Below are positions 22,311 to 32,984 of a stretch of 64,000 bases of DNA, one piece after another. Positions within the stretch are counted from its first letter, which is position 1; each line of letters starts with the position of its first letter. The notes under the pieces were generated by a model. The model made no database searches and was not told where the DNA came from. It worked only from the letters and a program-made list of their open reading frames with translations. The translations under genes and the position numbers were made by a program. Origin of the DNA: Triatoma infestans (lineage: Eukaryota > Arthropoda > Insecta > Hemiptera > Reduviidae); NCBI GenBank assembly GCA_011037195.1, contig JAAEAF010001544.1, forward strand, positions 62,001 to 126,000, in the 5' to 3' direction.

Positions 22311-22669
22311 TTACCTAGGTGTTAATTACTTTTCTGAGTAAATAAAACCACCTGGGACTTATTGGGCTTAATTGAAAGACCCTTATACTGAGTCCAATCA
22401 TATACCATGTTGATTGTTGAAGGCATTACTTTGCGTTGAAGTCTGAGATAGTGGTCAGACATACCCCAACCATAAAATAACTCCACTATCAGCACATGTT
22501 TGTACATAGAATCCTAATGAATTCATCCTGGTTAACAGTTCACCTTAGCATACCATAGCTTTGGTATTACCATAATTTATTTTCAAAGTAATTGTTCAAA
22601 ACTATTTCACTAAGTACATTCTCTCTCTCTCTCTTAGTTTTTGACCTTTTAATGTATATAATCTTTGAA

Positions 22670-23345
22670 CTACTTTTTAACCAATCTATTAAACTGCCCT
22701 GAAGATAGAAATAAACACTTATGTAACGTCAGCGATAATTTGGATTTATTTAAGCATTATTATTGTTACGATTATGGATAAATTGAAGTAATAGCGGAAG
22801 AGAATGAACAATATAATGAACATATTTAATTGTTTTGAACAATAAATTTTTAAGGAATTTGGTATTGAGTTTTTTGTGCACTCTTTGTGATATACAATAT
22901 TGTTTTACAAGCTTGGCAGAGTGGCCAGGTTAATTTGATGAAGGTTATTTCATTTCATTTTTAAGTGAGATAGCATTAGTGATTATGTATCACTGTATTT
23001 AAAAGTTTAGAATATAAAACATAAATCGCAAGTACTTTGTTTTTCGTTTAGATAATGTGTTCGTTGTATCGTCTTGCATTGAAAACAAATTAATCGTCTA
23101 GAGAAGCACATCTCGACTTTAAGCTTGGTTCAAAAGTCTTAAAGGATTTGAATTTTCAGGTAAATCATTAATAGTTCTCTCTTGTACAAGAGAACTATTT
23201 GTATATACTACATTCTTTTGTAAAGAAACGAGTAATTATAATTTCCAATCATATTCAGTTTAGGAATAAAATCATTGCAGTTTCCTTTCATGGTTTCCAA
23301 TTATGGACAGGAATTTTACCTAAAATGTGTGCACATTTATTGAGT
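22670..23345 (+). repeat. Dispersed upstream repeat X, copy 1
   Basis: Similar throughout to 52160-52735: shared blocks include TAATTGTTTTGA, GAAAACAAATTAATCG, AGAAGCACATCT, GGATTTGAATTTTCAGGTAA, AGTTCTCTCTTGTACAAGA and CATTGCAGTTTCCTTT-like sequence. Partial copies occur near 57660-57760 and 59770-59850. No coding signal was recognised. Both long copies lie upstream of a zinc-finger gene in the same orientation, suggesting they belong to the duplicated gene unit. Confidence 0.7.
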
Positions 23346-23703
23346 ACATGTTCCTGAGGGCCATCCATAAGAATGAGTGTTTGAAGGATTTGAAAGAGAT
23401 TTGTCTGCCTACTGGGAGTTTTTGGGCTCTATATATAGTCTGGGAGTTTGGTCAGTGCACGGGTATATATAGAGCACTGACAATAACCACAATTATAAAT
23501 GGCCATTGGTAAATCATCTCAGAATGGAAATCACATTTCATTAATTTACTATCAAGAATTAATTAGTATCATCGTGAGGAGTCTATTGGGCATGTTCTCT
23601 CTTCTTCCAGGTTCTTTCTATATAAAGATTTAAACATTCAGGTTGTATATTTAATTTAGTATCAGATAATTCCCATCGTTTCAGTCTTTATAATTTGCGT
23701 TAG

Positions 23704-24115
23704 ATGTTCAAATTGAGGGGGGAACTGTTAAATCTAAACTTCATGCCATGGCTGGATAGGGATATTGTAATATGTTCTATGTGTAATTCTAGAGTTAGAG
23801 AGGATATCTGCCATTTCCTGGCCGAGTGTTCTATTTTGAATTATTTTAAATTAAATAATTTGAACGTAAAAGTTGATCCCGAATTCAGCTTATCAGTTTA
23901 TTAAACATTCAGCTCCTAGCCTTTCATTAATAAATTATGCACGTTTTCATGGGAGTAAAGGTATGAGTTTGTGTAATATTTTAATTACGCTTAATGTTCT
24001 ATAGACTAGTAACGAAGTTACGTTGTTTTTAAAAGGCACAGTTTTCATGTTCTCATATCTTCTTTTATTTATTCTCTATTTTATTTTTCAATATAAATTG
24101 CATTATATCATGCTC
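23704..24115 (+). pseudogene. CR1/jockey-like C-terminus and 3' UTR
   Basis: The 66-residue frame (23704-23904) contains CSMCNSRVREDICHFLAEC, the C-x2-C..H..C motif at the end of CR1/jockey reverse transcriptase proteins, followed by SILNYFK. The following 200 bp is the 3' UTR shared with the insertion at 21.9-22.2 kb. No palm domain is present, so it is a 5'-truncated copy. Confidence 0.75.
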
Positions 24116-24319
24116 TACTAAGTCGAGCACGATGTTCTTCTCCAGCCACATATGCAAAGGCGCAACTGTTAGTAATGAGAACATTTTCAGTTACCGCCGG
24201 GGGTTTCCTAGCCATTACGGATTCTACTTTTACTTATGAGATTTTACATTCTGTGAATGTGTATGACGTGGCCTTAGTGATCACTGATGGAGTGTGGAGC
24301 TAACGTGTGGAAAAGTTAT

Positions 24320-26045
24320 ATAGGTGCCCACTCTCATTTCAGGAACTAGAAGGGCGGTTCGGTTCAAGTTTTACCCTCTTAGTTTCATCACAGACCGAAC
24401 AAAGCGGACCAAAACCTTAAAAGGACATAGCTTAAGATCCTCTACCGCTATCCTACTCCGGTCGAAGGTCCTAAACCTAATCTCCTCACAGCCCAAACAA
24501 TCCGTCATTAGATGCATGGGTGTTTCCTCCTCCGTTGCACAAACTCTACAAAAGGAGTCATGCATAAGTCCCTTTGTATAGAGATGTCTTCTTAAGCCAC
24601 AATGCCCAGTGAGGAAGCCAACCAGATGTCTGAGAGAGATCCGTGAAAGACATCGGATACCGATACTTAAAGCTCCGCCCGGACTTCCAATGAGCATGTT
24701 AGACTGCCGACAACCCACTGCATAAGGATGAGGGCTGTGAGGTCATCCATGTCTGGAAGCCTGACAAACATATGCCAGAAGACACACCAACAGCAGGCTC
24801 GGGACCAATGAAAGAGAGAGAGGGCAAACCTATACACCTTCTCATTCCCAAAGATTCCCATATGACTTGGAACCCAGACCAGAAGCACATCCTTCAATGA
24901 AGAAAGATCTGCCAGTCTTTTAAAATCTGGAAGTGAAGGCACATAAGCCAAGCGCCTTCAACGCAGCCTGGCTGTCCGAGCAGATACAAACACCTTTTAA
25001 ATTAGTGTTACGCACCCTCTCATCCAAAATACAACAAAGAATTGCATAAACCTCAGCCTGAAAAACGGTGGCCCATTCACCAAGAGGCACCACCAAATGG
25101 TCTCCCGTTTCAAAATAGACGGCGCCTCAGTACCACAGACGGTACCATCCATCCTGGAACCGTCCGTGTAGCATCGGAGATAATTCTCAGGAATCACCTC
25201 GGATGGACCCAGGATTAACCAATCTTCCCTAGAAGGCAACCTAACCCTGTAGGAATGACCAAAGACAAAAGTCTATCAGAAGGGAAACCTGTAATGGGAA
25301 TCCTTATAAGCACCTCGTGATAAATGGTAGAATGACCATATCGCTTACCCTCCAAAAAACCTGCCTGTTTAATTCTATGACAAGTTTTCATTGCCTGGTT
25401 TTTCAACTCCACCAAGAGAGGTGGAATTCCTAACAAAGTCTCCATGTATGCGGTCGGTGTAGTCCGAAACGTACCAGTCACCGCCAGACAAGCCAAGCGT
25501 TGGATATCTTCCAGCAGCTGTCTAGCGGATCGTATTTCAATGCGACGCCACCACACCAAAGCCGCATATAATAACCTAGGTTTAATGACCATGCAATAAA
25601 CCTAGAACATCATCTTGGGAGTAATCTCCCAGTTCTTTGAAGCTCTGCCTTTTGACGCTGTGTCTTAACATGTTACACCAGTTCAATTTACTGTCGAGAA
25701 CGTCCAAGGTATTCACTGATTTACTAACCTGTATGGAAGTGCCTAACATCCTGGGAGGTGTAAAACCCACTATCTTCCTTCTATGAGTAAACAAAATTGC
25801 CTGGGTCTTGTTAGGATTAATGAAAAGACCTTTATCCTGTGTCCCACAATATACCATGTTAAGGGCGCTTTGCATTAAGTCCAAAATAGTGGACAGACAG
25901 CGCCCTAACAATAAAATAACACTTCATAGGCATATGCTTGCACATAATATCCCGATGAATTCATCCTAACCAAAAGGTCATCCATGACGGCGCACCACAA
26001 CTTCGGTGAGAGACAACCCCCTTGAGGGCACCCCCTTGATGCTGT
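24320..26045 (-). mobile_element. I/R1-like non-LTR element with RNase H, copy 2 (decayed)
   Basis: Reading from 26045 downward: palm remnant (VYCGTQDKGLFINPNKTQ), thumb (KPRLLYAALVWW, ACLAVTGTFRTTPTAYME, LLGIPPLLVELKN), RNase H (LRCYTDGSRMDG with catalytic D; VWVPSHMGIFGNEK, cf. WVPSHvGI.GNE) and a C-terminal zinc motif (CRVCATEEETPMHLMTDC). RNase H downstream of reverse transcriptase with a terminal CCHC motif fits the I/R1 superfamily. It is split into at least four frames by shifts at about 25590, 25230 and 24900-24700, and the catalytic YADD region upstream is missing, so it is 5'-truncated and inactive. Confidence 0.85.
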
Positions 26046-26206
26046 ACCACACTTAGATATTTTACATATGGTAGAAAAAAATGCATATTATATTGAAGCA
26101 TTATTACCTAGAAAATCAAAAGACCGAGATAAGATATGAACGAATTAATAGATAATGTAACCTACATTATTTCTATATTATTGACCTTTTATTCTTTATA
26201 GATTAT
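26046..26206 (+). other. Presumed intron of zinc-finger gene 2 (left part)
   Basis: Resembles 54085-54230 upstream of zinc-finger gene 4 (AATTATATTAAAGC-like, then ACATTATTTCTA-like). It is cut by the retrotransposon insertion that follows; the similarity resumes at about 31330. Confidence 0.6.
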
Positions 26207-26218
26207 ATAATGTAATTA
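26207..26218 (+). repeat. Target-site duplication (left), ATAATGTAATTA
   Basis: Exact 12-bp match to 31276-31287 on the other side of the retrotransposon. Confidence 0.85.
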
Positions 26219-26463
26219 GGAGTTTGGCACTGACTGTGCAGGTGTACACTTCGTCTCTGTTATTTTTGTTTTTTTGTATGGTTTATGGTGAGTGATATTT
26301 GTGAAACTTGGTACATTTTGTTTAACCGTTTGATTAACAATTTGCGAAATTAAAAAAAAAGTCTATCGAGTGATTTGTGAATTATTTGATAATAAATAAT
26401 TTGATAGAAACAAAGTAATAGTGTTTCGTTTATTAAAGTTGGACTGTTGCTCTCTTTAACTGT

Positions 26464-27132
26464 TTGTATTCATTCATAATGTCAAATACGAACCAAAATA
26501 TTGAATTAGGTGGGAGTGGTTCCGCACTCTCCAGAGAGAGTGGTGGGGAAACCAATCTTTTAACTAGCATGTTTGAAATGATGCAAAACATCAATTCTGG
26601 TATTAAAATTATGAAAAAAGAAATGGAAGCATTAAGAGAAGACAATAAACGTATTTCTCTCTCTATTGCGTCTCAGGAAAAATACTTCAAGAAAAGCTGT
26701 AAAGAATTGAAAAAAGAAATCTGTAATTTGAGACAAGAAATACTGAATGATAAAAATGAAATTCTAGCCTTAAAACAAATGGGAAAACAAAATTTGATAA
26801 AGGTTTCAAACTTTCCTGCTAGTAAAAATGAGAATCTTTTTGATATCTTTGAAAAAATATGTAAGTACGTTAATTTTAACGTAAATATGGAATTTATAGA
26901 GGACTGTTATAGACTGCGTTCGCAAAATGGTGGATATAATCCATTAATTTTAGTGAAATTCCTGAAAAATAAGGATAAGATGGCTTTTTTGAAAGTTCTA
27001 AGAGTAAATAAGGTTAGATTGACGTCCCAAATGATTGATGAAACTTTACCAAGTATGCCAATCTACATATCGGAATATTTAATTCCAGAAATGGCCGCTG
27101 TTTTCAGAGGCAAGAAATTTAAAGAAGAATAA
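26464..27132 (+). pseudogene. ORF1 of the non-LTR retrotransposon
   Basis: Probable RNA-binding chaperone of the retrotransposon particle. About residues 30-105 are heptad-rich and charged (KIMKKEMEALREDNKRIS, LKKEICNLRQEILNDKNEI), a coiled coil. Residues 110-215 resemble the RRM-like plus C-terminal part of Transposase_22/baculoviral FP-like ORF1 proteins (IEDCYRLRSQNGGYNPLIL, VKFLKNKDKMAFL). The stop at 27132 is premature: the expected continuation (KFVWVRIGKIFVK) is present from about 27145 in another frame, so one frame shift breaks it. The start at 26479 (MSNTNQNI) is an alternative to 26464. Confidence 0.75.
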
Positions 27133-27151
27133 TGAGTTAAAATTTGTATGG

Positions 27152-27892
27152 GTGAGAATTGGCAAAATTTTTGTTAAAATTTCAGAATCTTCATTGCCTC
27201 TATTGATAAGAAGTATTGAAGATTTAAGCAGCTGCACCAAGTCTAGAGCAAAAACCCGAGGAAATGTACCTTATGAAGAAACGGAAGTTGATGAATCTGA
27301 CGCCACTGATATTTCGGCAGTCAGTTCGCAGAGTAAGAGGAAGAGGACTCACCACGTACTGCAAATATTGGTGAATTTTTTCGACCCCAAAGGAAAGCAG
27401 AGAAGTAGCTCTACTTTTAATTTAAAATCCCCTTCTTGTGAATTTAGCATAAATAAAATTACTCGTTATTCTGGTCCAAACAATAGTTCTAGATGTTTGA
27501 ATGTTGTCTTTCAAAATGTTCGCGGTTTCTCTTCATTATTTGACCTAGATAACAACTCACTAGCGAATATTTCTCACATTGATATTCTCTGTTTGTCTGA
27601 AACTTGGATTACAACTGGTAAACTCAAACTACCCAAATTTTTGCAAAATTTTGAATACTATCTCTCTGATGCTATAAAAGAAAAAGCGTTAGGGCGCCCC
27701 AGTGGCGGATTAATGATCCTTATTAAGAAAAGTTGCCAATTTACTTCAAATGTAATATATAAAGATAGCACTATTATTGTTCTTTGTATTAAGACACTAG
27801 ATTATAGTTTTTTATTGGCATTAATCTACTGGAGACTCTCTAGCGAGTATGATTATTATCATTACATATTGTCAGAAATTTTGAGGATTTAA
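27152..27892 (+). pseudogene. ORF1 end and start of ORF2 endonuclease
   Basis: The first 30 residues are the shifted end of ORF1 (GKIFVKISES, LIRSIEDL). From about residue 112 the frame becomes an exonuclease/endonuclease/phosphatase fold that nicks target DNA: LNVVFQNVRGF (first Asn box), DILCLSETWI (catalytic Glu) and GGLMILIKKS. The frame ends at 27892, before the GDYN box, which lies in another frame beyond the poly-G run. ORF1 and ORF2 being in one frame here may be original or a result of decay. Confidence 0.7.
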
Positions 27893-27923
27893 TTGCTGAA
27901 TACCCAGATTTTCCTATTATAAT

Positions 27924-27936
27924 GGGGGGGGGGGGG
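27924..27936 (+). repeat. G13 homopolymer inside the endonuclease motif
   Basis: Thirteen consecutive G at the point encoding the GD of the endonuclease GDYNSR box; translation on either side (YPDFPIIMG and DYNSRIGSL) fits the family only if the run is shorter. A second run of 13 G is at 32802-32814. Confidence 0.95.
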
Positions 27937-28092
27937 ATTATAATTCGAGAATTGGCTCATTAAATAATTTAGATGATGATATTTTTCATAATGTACCTTT
28001 GTTGCCAACCCGGGACTCTTTGGATCCTGTTATGAATACTCGAGGAAGGTTATTGGTGGAGTTGATGGAGGAAAACGGGATGTTTGTTCTAA

Positions 28093-28641
28093 ATGGCCGC
28101 CTGCCGACAGATTTACCTGCACAATTCACTTTTTTCTAGGCAAGGCTCTAGTGTTATTGATCTGATATGGTGCAATCTTAATTCGTTAAATATCATTTCC
28201 AGCTTTGAAGTAAAGAATTTAAATTTTTTAAGCGATCATCTTGCTTGTTCTCTGAAATTATTTACATTTCGCGATGCATTCTATGATCTAGACTATGCTC
28301 CATTAACTTATCAAACGAAATTTATTTGGAATGATTATTTAAAAATGGAGTACAGTAATTTAATTGATACTTCCACACATTTATACTTTAATAGTAATAA
28401 CTGCGACGAGCTATATCAGAATCTGAATTCTGCTACTGTAGAAACTGCTTTATCCCTAAAAATGATTAGATTCCAAAAAATAAGTAAAAATATAAATGTT
28501 AATTATTTAAAAGAAAATAGATGGTTTGATCTTGAGTGTCGTGAAACTAAACACACTTTGAATTATTGTTATAGAAAATGGCGTAAAAATAAAAATGACA
28601 GTAAAGCATTAGAGTCTTTCCTAGATCTGAGAAATATATAA
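28093..28641 (+). pseudogene. ORF2 endonuclease C-terminus and linker
   Basis: Begins inside the endonuclease: GSSVIDLIWCN (the S.IDL. box) and LSDHLACSLKL (the catalytic SDH histidine) are intact. A linker of about 110 residues follows, rich in aromatic and basic residues (WFDLECRETKHTLNYCYRKW). A TAA at 28641 interrupts the linker; the frame can be followed afterwards as KYKKKELKKL. Confidence 0.8.
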
Positions 28642-28695
28642 AGAAATTTAATTAAATATAAGAAAAAAGAATTAAAGAAATTAACTATAAAAAAC

Positions 28696-29283
28696 TTGGC
28701 GGCGGCGCGGAATTCCAAACAATTTTGGTCCATTATTAGAAGCTTGTCTCCTTTAAGGAGAGAGGTACCAGCAATAGAACTTGAAAGGTGGCATCAGTTT
28801 TACTCTAATCTTTACCCGCCGAGGGTAGCCCTGGATAACTTGGAAATATGTTATAGTAACAGTGAGTTGGAGCAGGAAATTTCTTTAAGTGAACTGCAAC
28901 AAGTTTTGGCTAATTGTAAACCTAACAAGGCTCCTGGCAGGGACTTGGTTTCATATAACTTTTATAGCAATCTTTCTGCAGCTTGGCAACATTATATTCT
29001 GAATATGTACAATCTGATAATGCGGACCCAAGAAATTCCTAGAAGTTGGGCTTTAATTGATCTGAGAATGTTGTATAAGAGAGGTGACGCGTCGGATCCT
29101 CAGAATTATAGGGGAATAGCATTGTTAAATAGTCTTCCAAAGTTGTTTACCTCAATACTGCTGAACAGATTAAATACTTGGGCCGAAAATAAATTAACTG
29201 AGGAAAGAGTGGTTTCAGGCGGAAAAGAGGGTGCACTGATAATCTGTTTGTTTTGGCTTCTGTTATTTCCCTTAGATTGTTGA
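28696..29283 (+). pseudogene. ORF2 reverse transcriptase N-terminus
   Basis: Contains NSKQFWSIIRSLSP, the NKAPGRDLVSYNFYS box (RT0/RT1) and SWALIDLRMLYKRGDASDPQ followed by NYRGIALLNSLPKLFTSILL (RT2). A frame shift at about 29215 diverts the protein before the GFRK box; the next frame resumes with NLFVLASVISLRLLNN. Immediately downstream of the linker frame. Confidence 0.85.
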
Positions 29284-30857
29284 ATAACAACCCGTTTTTT
29301 GCAATATTTGTGGACTTCCGTAAGGCTTTTGACCTTATTTCTCATAGAATATTATGGCAGAAATTGATAAAATTGGGAGTTGGTACTAGGTTAACTAAGA
29401 TTATAAAGTGTCTATATGACAATGCCAAATTCTGCGTATCAACTACTCTTGGAAGTACAGCTGACTTTGAGGTAACGTCTGGTGTCCTACAAGGAGAACC
29501 TCTGTCGCCTTTATTGTTCAACTTATTTATAAACGATATTGTACAGTTTTTTGAATCTCAGGGTGCCTCATCACTTTCAATTGACAGAAACAATCGATTG
29601 CTTCTCTTGTCCTATGCAGATGACATAGTGTTGTTTGCGAGCTCCTTGCCTGACATAAATGAAAAGCTGTCAATCCTTGAAAAATACTGTTATGAAAATT
29701 CTCTCTTTGTTAATGCAGCCAAAACTAAAATTGTTTATTTCTCCAGGAGTACGCGTCCAAAGAAATTTCGCAGTGTGTACTTTTCGGGGGAACGGATAGA
29801 GTTTGTCAACTCATTTAATTACTTGGGTTTGCCATACAGCTCCACGGGTAAATTTTTTCAAGCTTATCATTATTACAGTACTGAAGCTTATCATTATTTC
29901 AGTGCCAAAGGCAATATGGCAATAACCCGTGTACATAAGCTCTTAGTAAAATCTCAAACCTCAGATACTAAAGTAAGAGACAAATTACTGAATGCCTTAG
30001 TCAAGTCCACTCTATTGTACGCTGGAGAAATATGGGCATTTAACTATTTTACAGAAATAGAAAAAGTGCAGCTGAAGTTTATTAAACAAATTTATAATAT
30101 TAGTAAATTTACGCCAAATAGTTTTGTCCGTTTAGAACACAGTCTTGTCCCATTAAAGGTCCAAGTATTTAAAAGTATGATTAGAATTACAATTAAAATA
30201 CTGGAGATGCCCGCAACTCGTCTACCTCGCATCTGTTTTGATGCTCTATATGCTAGAGATTCTCGTCCGTTTAAGAGAATTAGATATAACTGGGTTACCC
30301 AGCTTAAAGAAATGTTGATCTCTATAGGTTCGTTAGACGATCTTACTCCAATGAATCCCGCACTCTTAAAAGCTCAAATTAAAAATCTGGACCAAAAACT
30401 CAGGAATGCCTGTATAAGTGAGGATATTACCTACGTGATTGACCGTTGTAGATATAACGCACTGTACCGTCATATAAGTAGTTTGGGCAGTGTTGAGCAA
30501 TACCTTTCTTGGTCTGTTTCTATTAAAAAAATTCGTTTAATATTGCAACTTAGATTAGCCAATCTTAATAAGACAAATATCTACTTCAACGGTTGTACAT
30601 ATTCTTTTGATAGTTCTGATATATGCACCATATGTAAACTTAATGCTTCGGACTCACTGTTACATTTTATCTTTTCTTGTCAGGTTTTTGAACCTTTCAG
30701 ATCTTGTGTACTAGGCGACTTTATATCAACTAATGTATCTGATTCAGACAGTTATATAAATCTTCTAACTATCAAATCTGTTAATCAAATCAATGCAATT
30801 TTTGACTATATCAATCTATCTTTAAGAATAAGAAGCTTCCTGTTGAACGAATGGTAA
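29253..30857 (+). pseudogene. ORF2 reverse transcriptase palm, thumb and C-terminus
   Basis: The longest open frame in the window (534 codons). It holds motif A IFVDFRKAFDLISHRI, GVLQGEPLSPLLFNLFIND, the catalytic LLSYADDIVLFA, then NAAKTKIVYFS and FNYLGLPYSSTGK, a thumb of about 250 residues, and a terminal zinc motif CTICKLNASDSLLHFIFSC. All catalytic aspartates are present, so this segment is well preserved, but it has lost its own start and upstream domains to the frame shift. YHYYSTEA/YHYFSAK is a short internal duplication near residue 205. Confidence 0.9.
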
Positions 30858-31275
30858 TTGTTTTTGTTTCTGATTTATATTCTCGAGAAAAGTTTATACC
30901 TCTTAGTTATAGATTGAGTCTAAATTATGTATTCATAATATAGGTATATTACTGTTATTTCCTTATTGTAACTACCTACTATTATTATTATTTTTACAGT
31001 TATTAATACTAAGTTTTTCATTATGTAGCTTTGAAAAGCCATTGAATTCCCTATTTTCTTGGTTAAAGAATAAACAAAGAAATGGTAATTTATATTTTAG
31101 TTAACTGTCAGTTTTTTTTCTTTTTTCTTGATTTAGAAATTGCCTTTTGAGATTATTTTTACATATACGTTATAATTTGTGTCTTATATGAATTATTATA
31201 TTTCTGTATTGTCAAACTCCATGCTAAAGGAGTAATCCTAAAAGCATTATGTACTAAATAAAATAAATAAATAAA

Positions 31276-31287
31276 ATAATGTAATTA
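31276..31287 (+). repeat. Target-site duplication (right), ATAATGTAATTA
   Basis: Partner of 26207-26218, directly after the (AAAT)n tail. Confidence 0.85.
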
Positions 31288-31425
31288 AAAAACATAACTT
31301 TTTACCATAACAAAATCCTGTCATGCCTATTGCGCATGACATAAAGCGCAAATAACAAAAATCTGATTTATTTCTGAAAATGAAATACTTTAGCCATTTA
31401 TTAATGTTGTACTTAATTGTTACAG

Positions 31426-31676
31426 ATTTGAAATTCATCTGGTCAACTTAACATCGCATTCCAGTGTTTTCTGTGCTTCCCAGGAAGGGAAAGGACGTAA
31501 TATTAGGATTTAAAAATAACAGCGAAATGAATTATATCCTGGAGATCAGTGAGAAATTCATTATTCCCAAGAGGAGCGAACCATTCAGAAAACAATTTGA
31601 AGATACATGTATAAGAGAACAAGTGGGAAAGCATAAGGCGCCTAGATATGCTGCAGAGAAACATTATGAATTATAA
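31426..31676 (+). pseudogene. Upstream exon of zinc-finger gene 2
   Basis: Preceded by TTAATTGTTACAG (31413-31425), a good 3' splice site, and by intron sequence matching 54240-54332 (AAGCGCAAATAA, AATACTTTAGCCATTTATTA). The exon carries the shared ACATCGCATTC block. A 70-codon frame from 31464 contains KGKDVILGFKNNSEMNYILE and SEPFRKQFEDT, also recognisable in the gene 4 copy. It meets stops (about 31676) before the zinc-finger frame at 31716. Confidence 0.55.
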
Positions 31677-31715
31677 ATGTAGCTAAAAATACAAAAAGGC
31701 AAAGCGATTTGTAGT

Positions 31716-32549
31716 ATGGTAACATACAGTTTATTGGACAAAATGGAAGATTTGAGAAAACATGTGGATATATCTATTGACGAAAATCCACCCAGTAATG
31801 GTGAAGGCAGTTATAGTTGTACACAATCCGAAAAATTGAAAGAAGAGATGACAATACACACTGAAGAAAAACCATACAAATGTACTGAATGCAATTATAG
31901 TTGTAAAAATTCCCGACATATGAAATACCACATTCGTAAACATACTGGAGAAAAGCCTTACAAGTGTGCTGAATGCGATTATACTAGTAGAAAACCGGAA
32001 TATTTGAAAAATCATATGAGACAACATACTGGAGAAAAGCCATACAAGTGTAGTGAATGTAACTTTAGTACTATATACTCAGGAAAATTGAAAGAACACA
32101 TGAGAAAACATACTGGAGAAAAGCCATATAAATGCAGTGAGTGCAATTATAGTTGTATATATTCTAGAAGATTTAAAGAACATATGAAACAACACACTGG
32201 AGAAAGGCCATACAAGTGCGGTGACTGTAACTATAGTTGTATATCTTCTGGAAGACTGAAACAACATATGAAAATACATACTGGAGAAAAGCCTTACAAG
32301 TGTGGTGAATGCGATTATAGTACCATAACACTGACAAATTTCAAAAATCATATGGGAAACCATACTGGTGAAAAACCATATAAGTGCGATGTGTGCACTT
32401 ATGGTTGTACGTCTGCTACAAGACTGAAACAACATATACAAACACATACTGGAGAAAAGCCTTATAAGTGTAGTGAATGCGATTATTGTAGCGTAACACT
32501 GACGAATTTGAAAAATCATATGAGAAAACATACTGGAGAAAAACTATAG
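31716..32549 (+). CDS. C2H2 zinc-finger protein 2 (8 intact fingers)
   Basis: Likely nuclear DNA-binding protein. Residues 1-55 are shared with gene 4 (DISIDENP, SCTQSEKL) and include a degenerate finger. From residue 56, eight TGEKPYKC-linked fingers follow (for example CTECNYSCKNSRHMKYHIRKH and CGECDYSTITLTNFKNHMGNH). A ninth finger is ruined: the linker ends TGEKL then TAG, and KCSDCNCSSKYY continues in shifted form. Start Met at 31716 or, more conservatively, 31743 (MEDLRKHV), which aligns with gene 4's MDDLRKY. The protein may therefore be C-terminally shortened. The non-LTR element at 26.2-31.3 kb sits in its upstream intron. Confidence 0.75.
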   Translation: MVTYSLLDKMEDLRKHVDISIDENPPSNGEGSYSCTQSEKLKEEMTIHTEEKPYKCTECNYSCKNSRHMKYHIRKHTGEKPYKCAECDYTSRKPEYLKNHMRQHTGEKPYKCSECNFSTIYSGKLKEHMRKHTGEKPYKCSECNYSCIYSRRFKEHMKQHTGERPYKCGDCNYSCISSGRLKQHMKIHTGEKPYKCGECDYSTITLTNFKNHMGNHTGEKPYKCDVCTYGCTSATRLKQHIQTHTGEKPYKCSECDYCSVTLTNLKNHMRKHTGEKL

Positions 32550-32801
32550 AAGTGTAGTGATTGTAACTGTAGTTCTAAATATTACTGAATTTGAAAAAAC
32601 AGCCTTATTATTGTGGTAGATGCGATATAGTAACATTGTAACGTTGCTGATAATTTGGAATTTATTTTTTATAATATTTATAGCCTCTAATATGAGGACA
32701 TTGGTAAAGAAGACAATCAAAAGAAATGACTGTATAATTAGATAGAATAATTTCATTCTTTAATTTGGTTTTTAAAGTGTATGAATCTTTAATGTTATAA
32801 T

Positions 32802-32814
32802 GGGGGGGGGGGGG
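32802..32814 (+). repeat. G13 homopolymer
   Basis: Thirteen consecutive G in otherwise AT-rich, non-coding sequence downstream of zinc-finger gene 2; same length as the run at 27924-27936. Confidence 0.95.
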
Positions 32815-32984
32815 TCTTAAAAAAAGAAATAATGCGAAAGGGATTTTCGATTTTGTGTTTTACTAAACCATATAATTTAGATGTAATTGGAGATTTATTG
32901 ACGAGTTGATTTTTTTGGAAAGTGTTAATGTATTTTTGTTTGTGTAAGTCGGTTGGTTTGTGTTTTTTATTACATTGGTGGGGT

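Larger units (their letters stand above)
20440..22560 (-). mobile_element. I/R1-like non-LTR element with RNase H, copy 1 (decayed)
   Basis: On the - strand, from high to low coordinates: a palm segment (NMVYDWTQYKGLSIKPNKSQ, 22507-22322), a thumb segment (21904-21707), then an RNase H start CYTAGSRMD with TVFQAEVY (21432-21229). The same order as the better preserved copy at 24.3-26.0 kb, but interrupted by a CR1-like 3' end (about 21905-22310) and by the 505-bp tandem duplication. The first RNase H aspartate (YTDGS) reads YTAGS here, a loss of a catalytic residue. Not translatable. Confidence 0.8.
26219..31275 (+). mobile_element. Full-length non-LTR retrotransposon (CR1/jockey-like)
   Basis: About 5.06 kb bounded by the 12-bp duplication ATAATGTAATTA and ending in an (AAAT)n tail. 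It has a 5' UTR (26219-26463), an ORF1 with coiled coil and L1-ORF1p/FP-like domain, and an ORF2 with apurinic endonuclease, reverse transcriptase and C-terminal CCHC motif. Intact ends indicate a complete insertion, but frame shifts and stops at about 27120, 27900-27936, 28641 and 29215 show it can no longer move. It interrupts sequence otherwise shared with the intron of zinc-finger gene 4. The fragments at 11.3 and 14.0 kb belong to a related family. Confidence 0.9.

Noticed and set aside
32079..32531. 150-codon - strand ORF rich in Met, Phe, Ile and Thr
   Set aside because: Antisense shadow of the zinc-finger array; similar shadows occur opposite every array (3902-4477, 44324-44539, 55274-55705).
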